A stretch of 64,000 bases of DNA, taken from NCBI RefSeq assembly GCF_032118995.1, contig NC_092662.1:2914001-2978000 (forward strand). Direction: 5' to 3'. Shown here piece after piece: positions 21,811 through 34,200 of the stretch; position 1 is the first letter of the stretch, and every line of letters begins with the position of its first letter. A program made the translations under genes and the position numbers. This DNA is from Asterias amurensis. Taxonomy: Eukaryota; Echinodermata; Asteroidea; Forcipulatida; Asteriidae. The notes under the pieces were generated by a model. It saw only the letters and a program-made list of their open reading frames with translations. It was not told the DNA's origin and did not search any database.

Positions 21811-22269
21811 CAGGTGTCGCATGCAATTATGTACTCTATGCAATCCTTTACGGAGGACATTATTGCATAGGCAATAATGTCCGCCGGACGGTTTTGCATA
21901 TGCAATCGTGTCCGCCCGGACGCTGCTGCATAATGCAATTGTGTCCGCCCGGACACTTTTGCACATGCAGTTGTGTCCGCCCCCGTGTAAAACCGTCCTT
22001 GCAGTAAATTAAACGCCCTTGCTCGACGGAAAGAATGACATGGAAAATGTTCGGCCGTTGGGTATTCGCTGCAATCAAAAAAAACGTGAATATTCATGCT
22101 GCATAATCGAAGGTTCAGTGCATGCACGCTCGCTTATGTGCGCACATATATGTATAGTCATGTACATGTCCAACGGACGGTTTTTGCATAGCCCCGGAAA
22201 CGATTGCATATGCAAAAATGTCCGGAGCGGACAGTATTGCATGGCGGACACAATTGCATCTGACACCTG
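21811..22269. mobile_element. 459-bp inverted-repeat element with CGGAC subrepeats
   Basis: The left end CAGGTGTCGCATGCAATTAT is matched inversely by the right end ACACAATTGCATCTGACACC plus TG. Inside, units pairing a GCATATGC/GCAATTGT-like palindrome with GTGTCCGCCCGGAC recur at about 21875, 21905, 21945, 21970, 22170, 22205 and 22240. The flanks share GCA on both sides (TTTGCA before, GCAGCG after), a possible 3-bp target duplication. No coding capacity; the transposase family is unknown. Confidence 0.6.
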
Positions 22270-22599
22270 GCAGCGCCTGTACATCAAATTTTGCCACTGT
22301 TGTATATGGTGCTTTTCGATGGGGGAATTTACGTGATTCAAAAAAAGGGAATCCTTGAACAGAATTCAGAAAAACCGAACACCGAACACACCCCCCCCCA
22401 CACACACAAAAACACAACTTGCGAGCGGGGAGCCGCGAAAAGGGCATATAGGTGTTGGGAGGAGGGCAAAGACCGACCACCCTCCACGAGCAAATCCCCG
22501 ACTTCGGAACATGATAAGTCGATCAGGGTTGCGTGTGAAACCCAAATTTATATAGGAACCACAACTACACCCACCCACCCGGGCCCCGAGTGATGTTCG

Positions 22600-23420
22600 A
22601 AGCTTTGCATGGTGTGAAGGATAAGAAGAAACTATAAGTATCCCCTGACGATAATAGAACAAGCTAGTCGAAACGTTGAGACCAATTCAGAACTGACTCC
22701 GCGGCAGTACAGTTAATCATTACTATCCTATAAGCTAAAGTAGTAGTCTAGTCTATTTTCTATACCATCCGCCTTGGTAGTTAAAAAACAGGACAGTTCT
22801 TTTCAGAACTGAGAAGTCTCCCGAACCTCCGAATATCTACTCCGCGGCAGTAGAATAAAGCAAGACAGTTCTCTAAGAACAAACTGTACCTGGCAAGTAG
22901 ATACACACATGGTGTTACCGCAAACCAAACATACAAGTATAGACTCCTTATAATATTTAGTAAACTTGCGGATTAGCCATTTGGAAGTATGTTGGATTCT
23001 CTTCCTTGCTCTATGGGTGGACCAAAGAGCAAGGGTGGACACAATACTAATTGGTTTTAGAAAGGCACTCAGACCTATTCTATGCTCAGACCATGGCGGT
23101 AGAACTATAGACAATGCTTATTATCTCCAAAAGGCTAATGAAGGAAGACTACAATAACATGTATCACGAAGGTACAACATGCATCATGTTTTACATGTTG
23201 TTATCACATGATTGTACCCGCAAGTTAGCTATTATTTTACACCCACCCCTAACTTCTATAAACTATAATCAGTTGTTCAGCTTCATTTGAATAAATTTGA
23301 GGACCTGGGAAAACTCCTGGGTCCAGTCCGGGAGAGTACGGTGCCCGCATACCATTCCGCGTGTTTGCACCTACTCGGTGTCCTATAATTACCCCCTCGC
23401 GACCCCCAGGCCAGAGTTAA
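22600..23420. repeat. Unclassified repeat region
   Basis: GACGATAATAGAACAAGC followed by TAGTCGAAACGTTGAGACC is a footprint often found in tails of Penelope-like or related non-LTR elements. CTCCGCGGCAGTA occurs twice (22697 and 22838), with CAGTTCT repeats between. No open coding stretch. Classification is weak. Confidence 0.3.
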
Positions 23421-23995
23421 TCCCCTAACAAATCATCACAAAATATCCACAAATAAAAGTAGTATTTTTGATCGAGTATGTGTATTTATAGATTTGTGTT
23501 TATTGTTTAGACGATTTAGTTACTTGTCAGTCAGTATGCAATGCACCCAAGGTAAGGGAGCCGGGTCCTAAGTGGCGTAGCGGAAGGGGAGGGGGTCAAA
23601 TTGCCTCTGGAGTAGGAACATTGCTATTGTTTTCAAATAATGCAGTAACAAACAACTCAATGTCGCATGATGGCTTGTTGTTACTTTTAAGTTCCGTTTT
23701 GATCACACTTTTCTGGTAAAAACAACATCATTTCAACAACAAAATCGCATTATGTCCAAGATTGGTACCCTTAAAAATAATATAATTTTTAGTTTTTAAG
23801 TTTTGAAGGTGCAATAAACTTTCTTTAAAATTATTGCGCCTCGACACTTACTCACTGGTTGAGTAAATCACTCAGGACGACGCCACCACAGCGGTCCCCT
23901 ACCTCCCCCCCCCCCCTGCACGTGCGCGTCCTGGTTGCTTGTTCAGTGCATATGGAGCATGTCTGTGTGCCAAGATATTACTAGCTTACATTACC

Positions 23996-24178
23996 CCCTG
24001 AAGAAACTCACCCCCTTACAAAAAAGTCACCCCCTCCTTAGAAAGTCACCCCTTTCAAACTCACCCCTTACAAAGTCAACCCCTTCACAGAGTCACCACA
24101 TGTAAAGTCACCCCTTACAAAGTCACCCCTTACAAAGTCAACCCCTTACAAATTCAACCCCTTACAGAGTCGCCACGA
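23996..24178. repeat. Minisatellite, unit near GTCACCCCTTACAAA
   Basis: About eleven imperfect copies of a 15-17 bp unit, GTCA(A/C)CCCCTTACAAA, in tandem, ending in a poly-C tract at 24187-24203. Confidence 0.9.
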
Positions 24179-24234
24179 AAAAAATCACGCCCCCCCCCCC
24201 CCCGCTTGGGAAATCCTGGATCCGCTCCTGATAC

Positions 24235-24378
24235 CTACATACCGCATAATAACAATCTACTTTATAGTGCCCTTGTAATTGGGCCAATAACATTCCTGTA
24301 AATTTTCTCAGCTCCCTGGGGAGTATACACTTTGTGTACAACACCTTGCTGCAGTGTGGCGCCCCAGAGGCTAATAGT
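24235..24378 (-). mobile_element. SINE 3' domain, reverse orientation
   Basis: TTTCTCAGCTCCCTGGGGAG, TATACACTTTGTG and ACTTTATAGTGCCCTTG are the reverse complement of the tail at 32715-32790 (ACTCCCCAGGGAGCTGAGAA, GCGCTATATAAGAAC). Confidence 0.6.
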
Positions 24379-24606
24379 CGACCTCTACCCTTATTATAGC
24401 ACAGCATGGTTATATATGTAGCATGTTATACTCCTGGGTACAGAGAAGCAATTATAATCAAGCATAGTGTGAGAGTATATAGGTTGATAAGTAAGATGTT
24501 TCTGTGCTTACAGGCTTTATGAAAAATATTTTTAAAACGGGCCCTCGTGTCCATCGTTGCAATAAGGTTTTTATTTAAAATGGTTGAATTTATTTGGTAT
24601 AAACAG

Positions 24607-27600
24607 ACAACAAGCCTCAACAGCTACGAGTGGAGTGAGTTCGGGGACTGGTCGGAGTGTAGCAGAACGTGTGGCTTCGGTGTGATGAGTCGGGAGAGGA
24701 TATGTACAAATCAAAGGTAACTTTATAGAAATACGAAATTTATATGACCCATCGACGTGCACAAAAGAGGGCGACAAAACAGAAGTTGGAGAGATATGAC
24801 CTAAGTACACACAAAGGGGCTTTGCTTGGCAACAGACGGCGCAGGATAGAATGAGATGGAGAATTGGTGAAGAGGCTTTCCTCCTGTAGTGGAGTGAAAT
24901 AGGCTGGACGACGACGAGGCGTACCAATTTGGGGGGGGGGGGGGGGCGCAAACTGTATACAAACTTCTTTTTCTGCTACGCTACGCCCTCTTTTGAATCA
25001 GGCCTCCTCCAGCCAGTGTTAATTTCCCATGGGGGACATGCGGACTCGACAGAACTCCATGACTTGCTGACTTGTTTCATTTTTCAATATCACTCTTAGT
25101 CCACTCTGCTGAAGTTGTTATGTTGATTTTATGTTTTTACGCCAGGAATGAAATAGCCGATGAGAAGCTTTGCCACGGTTCAACGAGACAGTACAAAGTT
25201 TGTAAAACGGACGTCCACCAGGTATGAGAATATGTATTAATTCGTTATTTAATGTCTACATACCATTCAATTCACGATGGTACAATTACAACAGGTGTCA
25301 CGCCAAAAAGTGTCCACTTTCAACCAATGATAATTGTCTGCTCGTGAGCCTGCGATATGATTGGTCATGCGTCCATTACGTCACATTGTTCACCAAGGCT
25401 TGCCAAAACTGGTGTCCGGTGAATTGAAATTGACAGGAATATGGGTAGTGTGCTAGTGTTTCGCAGAAAATAACCGGACGGTTGGCGTATGCTTTTTAAG
25501 GAATGGACGATTGCCAAGCACTTACCGGGCAGCATTTGGCTAGAAAAGTCGGCATGGCGGCAGGATGCGACAGAAAGTTACCGTGAGGTACTTAGTTGGA
25601 GAAATGGAGAGCATTTGACAATACTAAAAATGTTATCAGAAAGTTTAGGGCACTTGACTGGATTATTTCTGCTGTAAATGAGCGGACCCACTTTTTGGCA
25701 GGACATCTTGTTTTTTAAACAAGCGCTGTCCCTGGCCCTTGAACGGATGTGCAAGAGAGGAGAAGCATGATATACCAATAATCATAAACAATTTGTTTTT
25801 CAGTGTCCAAAAGAACAGTGTTCGAGTTACAATGAATCTGGTCTGCACTGGACGACGTCAGGTAAAAGTTAATATTTAACATTAAGTTGATTTTCAACAC
25901 TATTCATCAGGTGTACAAAAATTAAATACTCATCTTGTTGAACAGCGCCACACCGTACCAGTAAAATAAAAAATAAATGTTTTTCCATGGTCAACTGAGG
26001 GCGCTGTAATAATTTTACAATTTTGTGTGCTGAGCATGCTGAGAAAAGACACACATTCTGAAATCTGAACTGCGACTGTGAGCAGACGACAACATTATCA
26101 AGAAAAACTGTCGTAGGTTACTTTTTCGATAATATTGATGATGGGTATAAGCATGAAATGGTGATTTTTATGTTAAAATCTTTAGTTTACAACATGACTT
26201 AACTTGTTTTTGTAATGTGACAACAAACTTGTTAACACTACAGTGTACAGTAACATTTTTATTAAAAATATTAGTTACTTTTTTAGACGGCCCCGCGGCA
26301 GTGTGGCCCCCACTGGATAACTTTCCGTATGGTGCCACCACTTTTCCACTCATTTTTACAAAAAGGGATATCTCATTGAGATAACTTATTAGATCCTATA
26401 ATAATTAAATCCAATGAAAAAGTGGTGGCGCCATATGGAAACTTTTCTGCGACTGGCAATGTACCTGGGCCCAATTTCATGACTGTATGCTTGCTTACCA
26501 TATTAAGCAAAGAATCAGCGCTTACAAGAAACGAATTGCGCACTTTACATTGTCAAGCGTATTTTACAGGTTAGCAGGGGATTTTTTTGTGGCCCCATGT
26601 GCAGGTTCCATGGTTGTATGTTTAGGCATTTATTCTTCAGTTACAGAACTACTACTACTAGTGCAGAAATGGTGATCGAAATTGCAGAATTTGCCATGAA
26701 ATTGGTCTCAGGGGTGTAGTTGCGATTTATAGTGTAACCCTCCTGCCGACAGCGAACGTGTTAATTAGTTATAAAATAAAATTAAATTTATGATTTAATG
26801 CAGTTCTACCAGTTGGTACGTGTCAAGTCGTTTGTACAACGCTGAATAATAGTCGAAGAGTTTACAGACAGCTCCGTCAATGGATGCCAGACGGTACACT
26901 GTGTACAAACTACAGAGGATGCGGACAACAGAATGGGGCGGACACACTGTCTGTCTGCCTACAAGGACATTGTATGGTCAGTACCTCCTTAAATTCAAAT
27001 TGCCTCAGCACAGCCATGGACAGCAGAATAATATTATTATGTCCCTTTATTTAGTAATTTGTGTCAATGACAATGTAACCTTTGAGAAAAACAAACTGAT
27101 GCAAGAAGTGATCTTTTGCCTCTTGCCTATGTAAACGGTGCAAGATTGCAAAACTCAAGTTATGACTAAACTCCGGTATTTTTAAAGGTCACAAACAAGT
27201 TACCTCGATGTTGTGTTTTTCTGTTCACAGGGAGTCGGATGCGACGGTGTAGTAAACTCGGCCAAAGCTTTCGACGCTTGTGGTGTTTGTGGGGGCGATG
27301 GATCCACCTGTCGAGTCATTTATGCAACCTTCAATGGGGTACTCCATCAAGGTAATGCTCCAACAACCTTATTCAAACTTCCAGACTTTGGGAAATGTCA
27401 AATTAAATTTTGTGAAGTACTCATTTTCCAGTAGATAAAGTTCTCATATGAGTGGAGAAAACAAATTACAAGTCTCTAACCTCTCTCTAACGTTAAAATT
27501 ATGTAAATTGCCATTGAATTCAATATCCTCCCATTGCAAATTTTGTCAACATCCAAAACATCCGATGACATCATTATGAGAAAGATGGGTCCCTACATTT

Positions 27601-28219
27601 TTGTTTGGGGATGTTTGGGTTCACTCCTGACTTTCAATGATATCCAACCAAAAAAGCCTTAAACTTTACTTTTTTTGTCCGACGAAGTATTCCTCCTTTA
27701 GATTGCTGTTGAAATCCAATGCTGTCATTTTTCAAACTTCAGTCTGAAACAGTCAGTTATGTCACGACACGCCTGACTGCCTGGACATGACATGCCATGA
27801 CTTTGGCGCACCAACTGTATGAAACAATTATGGTGTCTCCTTCAAGTGCCATGACAGGGACCAAGTGCTGACCAAACCAGAACTTAGCAGTCCATTAGAC
27901 AGCTTGGCATTTCTAATCCGTAATATTCAAACAAATTTTATTTACCGATATCTTCCCCCAGATTACAATGATGTTGTGAAGATTCCAATCGGTGCTTTTA
28001 ACATCAGAGTGTATGAACTCCAGAGAAGTGGAAACTTTTTAGGTAAGTGTTCTTCCAACAATTGCTTCTCCCCCCCCCCCTCGTTCCCTGAATCATTTCT
28101 TTCTGAATTTCCATGTTTCCAGTTCATATAGCAAGCACCCTAGTTCACAGGCTTCCTGAGGATTGCAAGCTACAGTGATTAAGTTCACTTTTGAGGCATC
28201 CTTGATTTCATTATCAGAA

Positions 28220-28259
<40 letters not shown>

Positions 28260-31200
28260 TCTGTTTTCCCTTTTTTTGAAAATCTTCTGTTATATGCCTA
28301 GCTTATTAGCGTAAAACCCCATTCATACTTCCTGCGATTGCAAAGCGAGTTTGACATCACAGCCCTGTTTTTTTCTTGGAATGTTTCGCAATAATTGAAC
28401 TTATCCAACTGATGCGAATTATTCATTGCGAATTTGTGACGTCAACTTTTGTATCGCATTCGCGGGAAGTACGAGCCGAGCTTTAGGCCCAAATGTTTTC
28501 AGAGAATGGAAACATACATTAAAATTCTTTTTCATTGTACAGGTATATCAGATGACAATGGACAGCCATTGTTAAACAGTATCTACAGCATCAATAGGCC
28601 GGGTCTGTATGAGTTGGCCGGTACTACGGTGTCCTACAAACGCTGTGGCACAAACGCAGACGGCGACTACGAGGAAATTATCATCAAGCAATCGCTGACC
28701 AGCAATATTATCATTTTGGTAAGTACAAGTTATTAAATGTTTGATAAACCAAGTTTGTATATCTTAGGGTTATAGATTTGTAAGAAAATTAATAACCATA
28801 AAAACTTACTTGGTGAGAAGCACTGCAGCCTTTGAAGCAATATCATTTATTTTGAGAAACGATTCTCTCGTGGTTTGGATATTCATTAACCCCAAAACAT
28901 TTCAATCTAAGAATCAATTACTGCATGAATCGTTTCTCAGATTTCTGAGGGGTGTTGTCCTTTCACGAATGCTGTGGCCAGAGATGGGGTTGGTATACTA
29001 CTAAACATGGATGAATTTCATTTTTGTGTGAAAATATGATGAAATTTTGTTTGGAAGACACCGATCTCAGCTGAAACTTTCCCATCTGACTTTAGTTTGT
29101 TATTGACAATTAAATCTGATGTTGTACTTTTGCTCCCTGCAGGTTTTGAATGCACGGAAGCAACTCAAGGCCCACATTGCGTATCAGTATAGTCTACCAC
29201 CACTAGAGCGCCCTCAAACAACCGCTGCGTCCATCACAACACCTTCAAGACAATCGCAAACGACAGAATCGAAAACACCAACCAAAGAATCCGCGGACCA
29301 GGATGTTCAGAACTTCATCTCCGCTAAGACGCTTCCGGTTGAGAAAGACAACCACGTGGATGCGTTAAAACAAGGTACCAGTGAACAACAGCCATCGTTG
29401 ATCCCTGGTGGGGAGGCGCTGGATTCATTTCAAAATGTTACCATGGAAACACAAGAATTGGAAACAGCTGAGCCTAAAGTACAACCGACGCGAGAAACAA
29501 CTTCCGAGATATCAAAGCCCATTAGAGTGGAGACTACAGAGATATTGCTGAACGAAACAACAGAATCACAAAGAAAAGCTGAGGGGTCAACTCCAGATGA
29601 TGCTTCAGGGAATTTACTCCCAGCTAGTCAAAATTCAAGTTATCATTCAACAGTGGGCGGGGTAGCTCCTCACCCAGTAGATATACCCCCAGAGGGATAT
29701 TATGACGATGTGCAGCATCCTTCGAACTCTATGTTAAATAAAGAGGATGCTGAAACTTCTCCCAACAAGGAAACGGAAACATCTGGATTCTCAGACGACG
29801 ATAATCTTGAACTCACAACTCAGCAAAATATAGAATTCTCGCAAAACAAACTTTTAGTCCCCGAAAACAACCAAAGTATTCCAGCACCAACAGCTGTGGC
29901 GAACAATAACGTACGCCATTCTCCTTCCACAGTGCCGACGTACTACCTAGAGAACGATGTTTTAGAAAGTGTATATTCTTCATACGAGGACTATGAATTG
30001 GTGACAGAGCCGACGCCGCCGACTAAATCCTTTCTCACTGCATCACCACAACCGCCAGTAACTGAAGAAACGATTCAAGAAGCTCAAGACATTCCGGTGG
30101 ACTTTGACCTGCTCCAAGACCTCTTTGGTGATGTGCCAGAGATTTTGGCGCTTGTGAATTCAGCGATGGAGAGCCAGCCTTCGTCGGCGTTCCCGTCGGC
30201 AGCGGCCACTTCCGTTCTGATCTCTAGGGGGGATATACCGAGAAATGAGGACCAGATGCCGCAATATCGCTGGGAGAGAACTGGGATTGCTCCCTGCAGC
30301 GCCACTTGCTCAAGAGGTAAGGGAAGAATGCCAAAGAAGCTTTAAGGATGTGTACAAATTGGTGGTTATGACTACAGCTGGATTGTCATGGTGTCATGTA
30401 ATGAAGTATAGGATGTGCTTTTCTCGGCCCTTCCATGGCAAAACAGCCTTGCTTCAAATTGTTAGCCTCTGTTTACGTTTTCATCCTGTTTTAAAGACAC
30501 TGGACACTATTGGTAATTGTCAAAGACACGTCTTCTCACTAGGTGTATCTCAACATGCATAAAATAACAAACCTGTGAAAATTTGAGCTTGATTGGTCTT
30601 CGGAGTTGCGAGATAACTATGAAAGAAAAAACACCCTTGTCACAAGAAATTGTGTGCTTTCAGATGCTTGATTTCGAGATCTCAAATTTTAAATCTGAGG
30701 TCTCAAAAACAAATTCATGGAAAATTACTTGTATCTCAAAAACTACGTTACTTCAGAGGGAGCTGTTTCTCACAATCTCTGCACATGCCTTTCTCAAAGT
30801 GTCATTTTTTTAGTAAGACTGTTTTGCCGTGGAAGGGCCGTACTCTGAGTTTAACCCTGTGAAACCAAAGGGGGTTTCCCCAAAGAATATTAAATCTTGA
30901 GTGACTGCTCTGTTGGATTTTGCGTTCCTCACAAAAAGCTTGGGCAACTTGGAATGGTTCCAAGGTAAAAGGTTTCAAGCACATTTTGTCACATCGCTTT
31001 TGTCATCGTATAAGAAATTGTTTTATAATGGATGAGATTTTTCAGACTTTTATTTTTAGGGTCCTTTGAGTATGAATAACGTCTTTATTGTCCACTGCCA
31101 GGGATGAGCCGATCCTATGCCTACTGCACTCTGAAAGGGCAACAAGTTGCCGATAATCTTTGCGATCCAGGCTCAAAGCCAGATGTTGTGGAACGAGAGT

Positions 31201-34200
31201 GTGAAGGAAAGCCTTGTGGTCAAAGGTGAGATATATACATATAAAGATAGATTGTAGATGTGGTTCTTATTTCAGTTTTTCCTACCAGCCAAACTTTCAA
31301 GTAAGTAGGAAGTCTACTGTTAAATCTACCCTGTAAGTTTCACAGTAATACCAAATTTAAAATGAATTACATAATTAGTAAACTAGTCAGTACAACCATG
31401 TGTAAATCTTTTTTGGGAGGCGGGCTGGCTCTGAAAAGAGCCGATGTTGTCTCGAAGTTTCGAACAGTATACTCTTCTCATCTTCTTTTTTTTTACTGGT
31501 GAAGACGAGCAGAGTATACTGTTCCGAGCCGGGGGGGTCTCGATATTTCAAGCCTCGTCTTTGCTTGTCTTCTCAAGATGAGTTTTTTTCTGAAGACGAA
31601 CAGAATATTACTATTCAAAACATCAAGACCACACTGGCTCTTCTCAGAGCCAACACTCCCACTTTAAAAGTTTACTCGTAGTTGTACCCACAAGTTAATA
31701 GTTAGTTCTTATTTTCCACACTATGCAACACTATAAACTTTGTTTCTAATCACAGATGGGCTGTAGGTAGCTGGAGTCACTGTACTGTTTCATGTGGTAC
31801 CGGCGTGTTATATCGGACCGTCCACTGTTGGCTCATGCTAGCCCCTGGCCTAGACACCAGCGTCAGTAATGCAGAGTGTGATCAGAACAACATCCCCGAG
31901 AGCATTAGACCATGCACTCTTAAGCCGTGTGGACCACAATGGCAGACTTCAGATTGGTCGGAGGTGAGTCAGTGATCAGAGTCCAATTTCAAAGAGCTGC
32001 CTGGATGTTATTTTTAACAAGTCTATGTTCAAAAACAAACATCTTCTGTCAGCCCAAGGTATCACAAATACTTCCTATGGCTTCTCACTTCTTCCAGAGT
32101 GCTGCTGTGCATCTTTGGAACAGTTTACCACGCAATGTCAAACAAGCTGACCAATTTTAAACCTCCGTTAATTGATTTGTTTAATCAATGTCATCACAGT
32201 TAATTTCACTCTGTTCGTCCTTTTTCAATATATTTCTTTCTCTCTTTAAAAGAACAAAGGGACCTTACGGTGATATGCTCTGTATAAGAACTGTCTTTTA
32301 TTATTATTATTTTTATCAATAATTTTCACCCCTTCATTTTCCCCCTCAGTGTTCCGTGGAGTGTGGTGAGGGACTCCAGAGTCGAGAGGTGAGATGCTCC
32401 TCAGGTCAGGAACAATGCGACCCTAACAATGTACCTGCACAACGACGACGGTGTATGATTCAAAGATGCCCCAATAAGTGGAGAGCTACTCAGTGGAATT
32501 CAGTAAGTCTAGGATCTGTTGATCCGGTTATTTCTCTCTTTCTGTTAGTGGTTTAAAGGTGGTTAAGTCTGCAGAGAGTGTGAGTTCGCATCTCAGTCAT
32601 GGCGCTTGTATCCTGGAGCAAGATGCTTTACTTTAATTGCGACTCTTCACCCAGAGGTATAAATGGGCACCAGAGGGTAGAGGTTGATATTGTGTATGAA
32701 AAAGCCTTTGGATCGCCACAGCAGCTCAGGGTTGTATACTCCCCAGGGAGCTGAGAAAGATTAAAGATGCGCTATATAAGAACTAGTTGTTATTTTATTC
32801 ATTAACTGTTTTTGATTTCTCAAACAGTGCCCAGGGGTTTGCCGAGTGCGCTATCGACGTGTAGATTGTGTCAACGCAGCAGGGATCATCATCAGCCAGA
32901 AGAATTGTCCAAGAGATGAGAAACTCATATCGGCTCAGCTCTGCGGAGAAGCCTGTCCTGCCCAGTGGGTGCCCCAAAGTTGGAGTGATGTAAGTGTTTT
33001 TCCTCTTGGGATAAAGGGCCCAAACTGCAATCGTTGTGACGTGTCCTGGCTCAGTGGTTAACATTACCTTTTGTTAACCACTGAGCCACGACAGTGTTCT
33101 CTATGGTTTTGGCCTTGGTGCCCCTTTAAAAGTTTCCCATTGACTTAAAGATTTAAGAAATGCCTTGCCAAATGAAAATGACCTTGCCCTTTCAGAATGG
33201 AAATTCCAGGCATGACTCACCAGTTTAGGAATGAGCAGTTTTCAACAAGACCTTTTTTTTATCCGATCAAAAAGTTCATGAAGCCTAAACATGTGGTTTA
33301 TTGGTCAGTGCCTGTGAGTTTACTGACAACTGTTTTTTTTTTTTTTTAACGTAAGGCTTAAAATCTAACTCATTCTTGCAGTGCCAGGGTGAATGTGGTA
33401 CTACAACCCGCACCCGTCAAGTTGTCTGCGCTCGGACCAGCGCGGTGGGAGGCCATATGCAGGTGTTGCTGGAGTCTGTTTGCGCATCCCAACAGAAACC
33501 ACTTTTGGAGTCGAGCTGTTCTCTCGTCAGCTGTCAAAGGCAAAGAAGGAGAGTCGCTCAGTGGTTCACTACACCTTGGTCTCAGGTAGGAAATGATAAA
33601 GTCTTAAGCCCGGTTCTTACTTCCTGCAAATGCGAATGATGGTTTGGGGTCACAGGGCTGTTTTCACAACAAAAGTTTCGCAAGTCAAGTGCAAAGCACA
33701 ACAGAGTTTTTTACCAGCTTAAATACCATGTCACATGCACAATCTATGACTGGTATCCTACTTATTTTTGCTTGGCAGATTATTTTGAAGCCATATTAAA
33801 TACTTAGCGTCTCTACGAACATAGGCTCTGGTAAGCAGAATTATTTTGTGCTAAATTACTTTTTGTGGATGGAAACTTGCATCAGGATAGAGAGAATTAG
33901 TTTTGCTTTAACTCATATACACCGACGTGTGTTAAGCTCTGTGAAAACCAAAACATTTTGTGCTTATATAATTGTTTTGTATCCATGTTCTATTTACCCA
34001 TAATAGTGCTCGGTGTCGTGCGGAAGTGGCCAAAAGACCAGGACAGTTCACTGTCAATCCAAGAGGAACCCAAACCATTGTAATTCAAACAAGAAGCCGG
34101 TGGCCACGGAGTCCTGCTCCATGAGAGAATGCCCAGCTATGATACCAGGTAAGTCACAAGATTGGATTCTTCAAGACAAAGTGTCAGAATAAATATAAAT

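Noticed and set aside
21765-22590. Several 100-120 codon open frames
   Set aside because: They arise from the CGGAC/TGCA subrepeats and low-complexity sequence of the 459-bp element and its flank.
22355-22593. Short frame rich in Thr/Pro/His
   Set aside because: Low-complexity C/A-rich DNA; no splice borders or homology.
28228-28257. CRISPR-like or regulatory repeat
   Set aside because: A simple ATA microsatellite in an intron.
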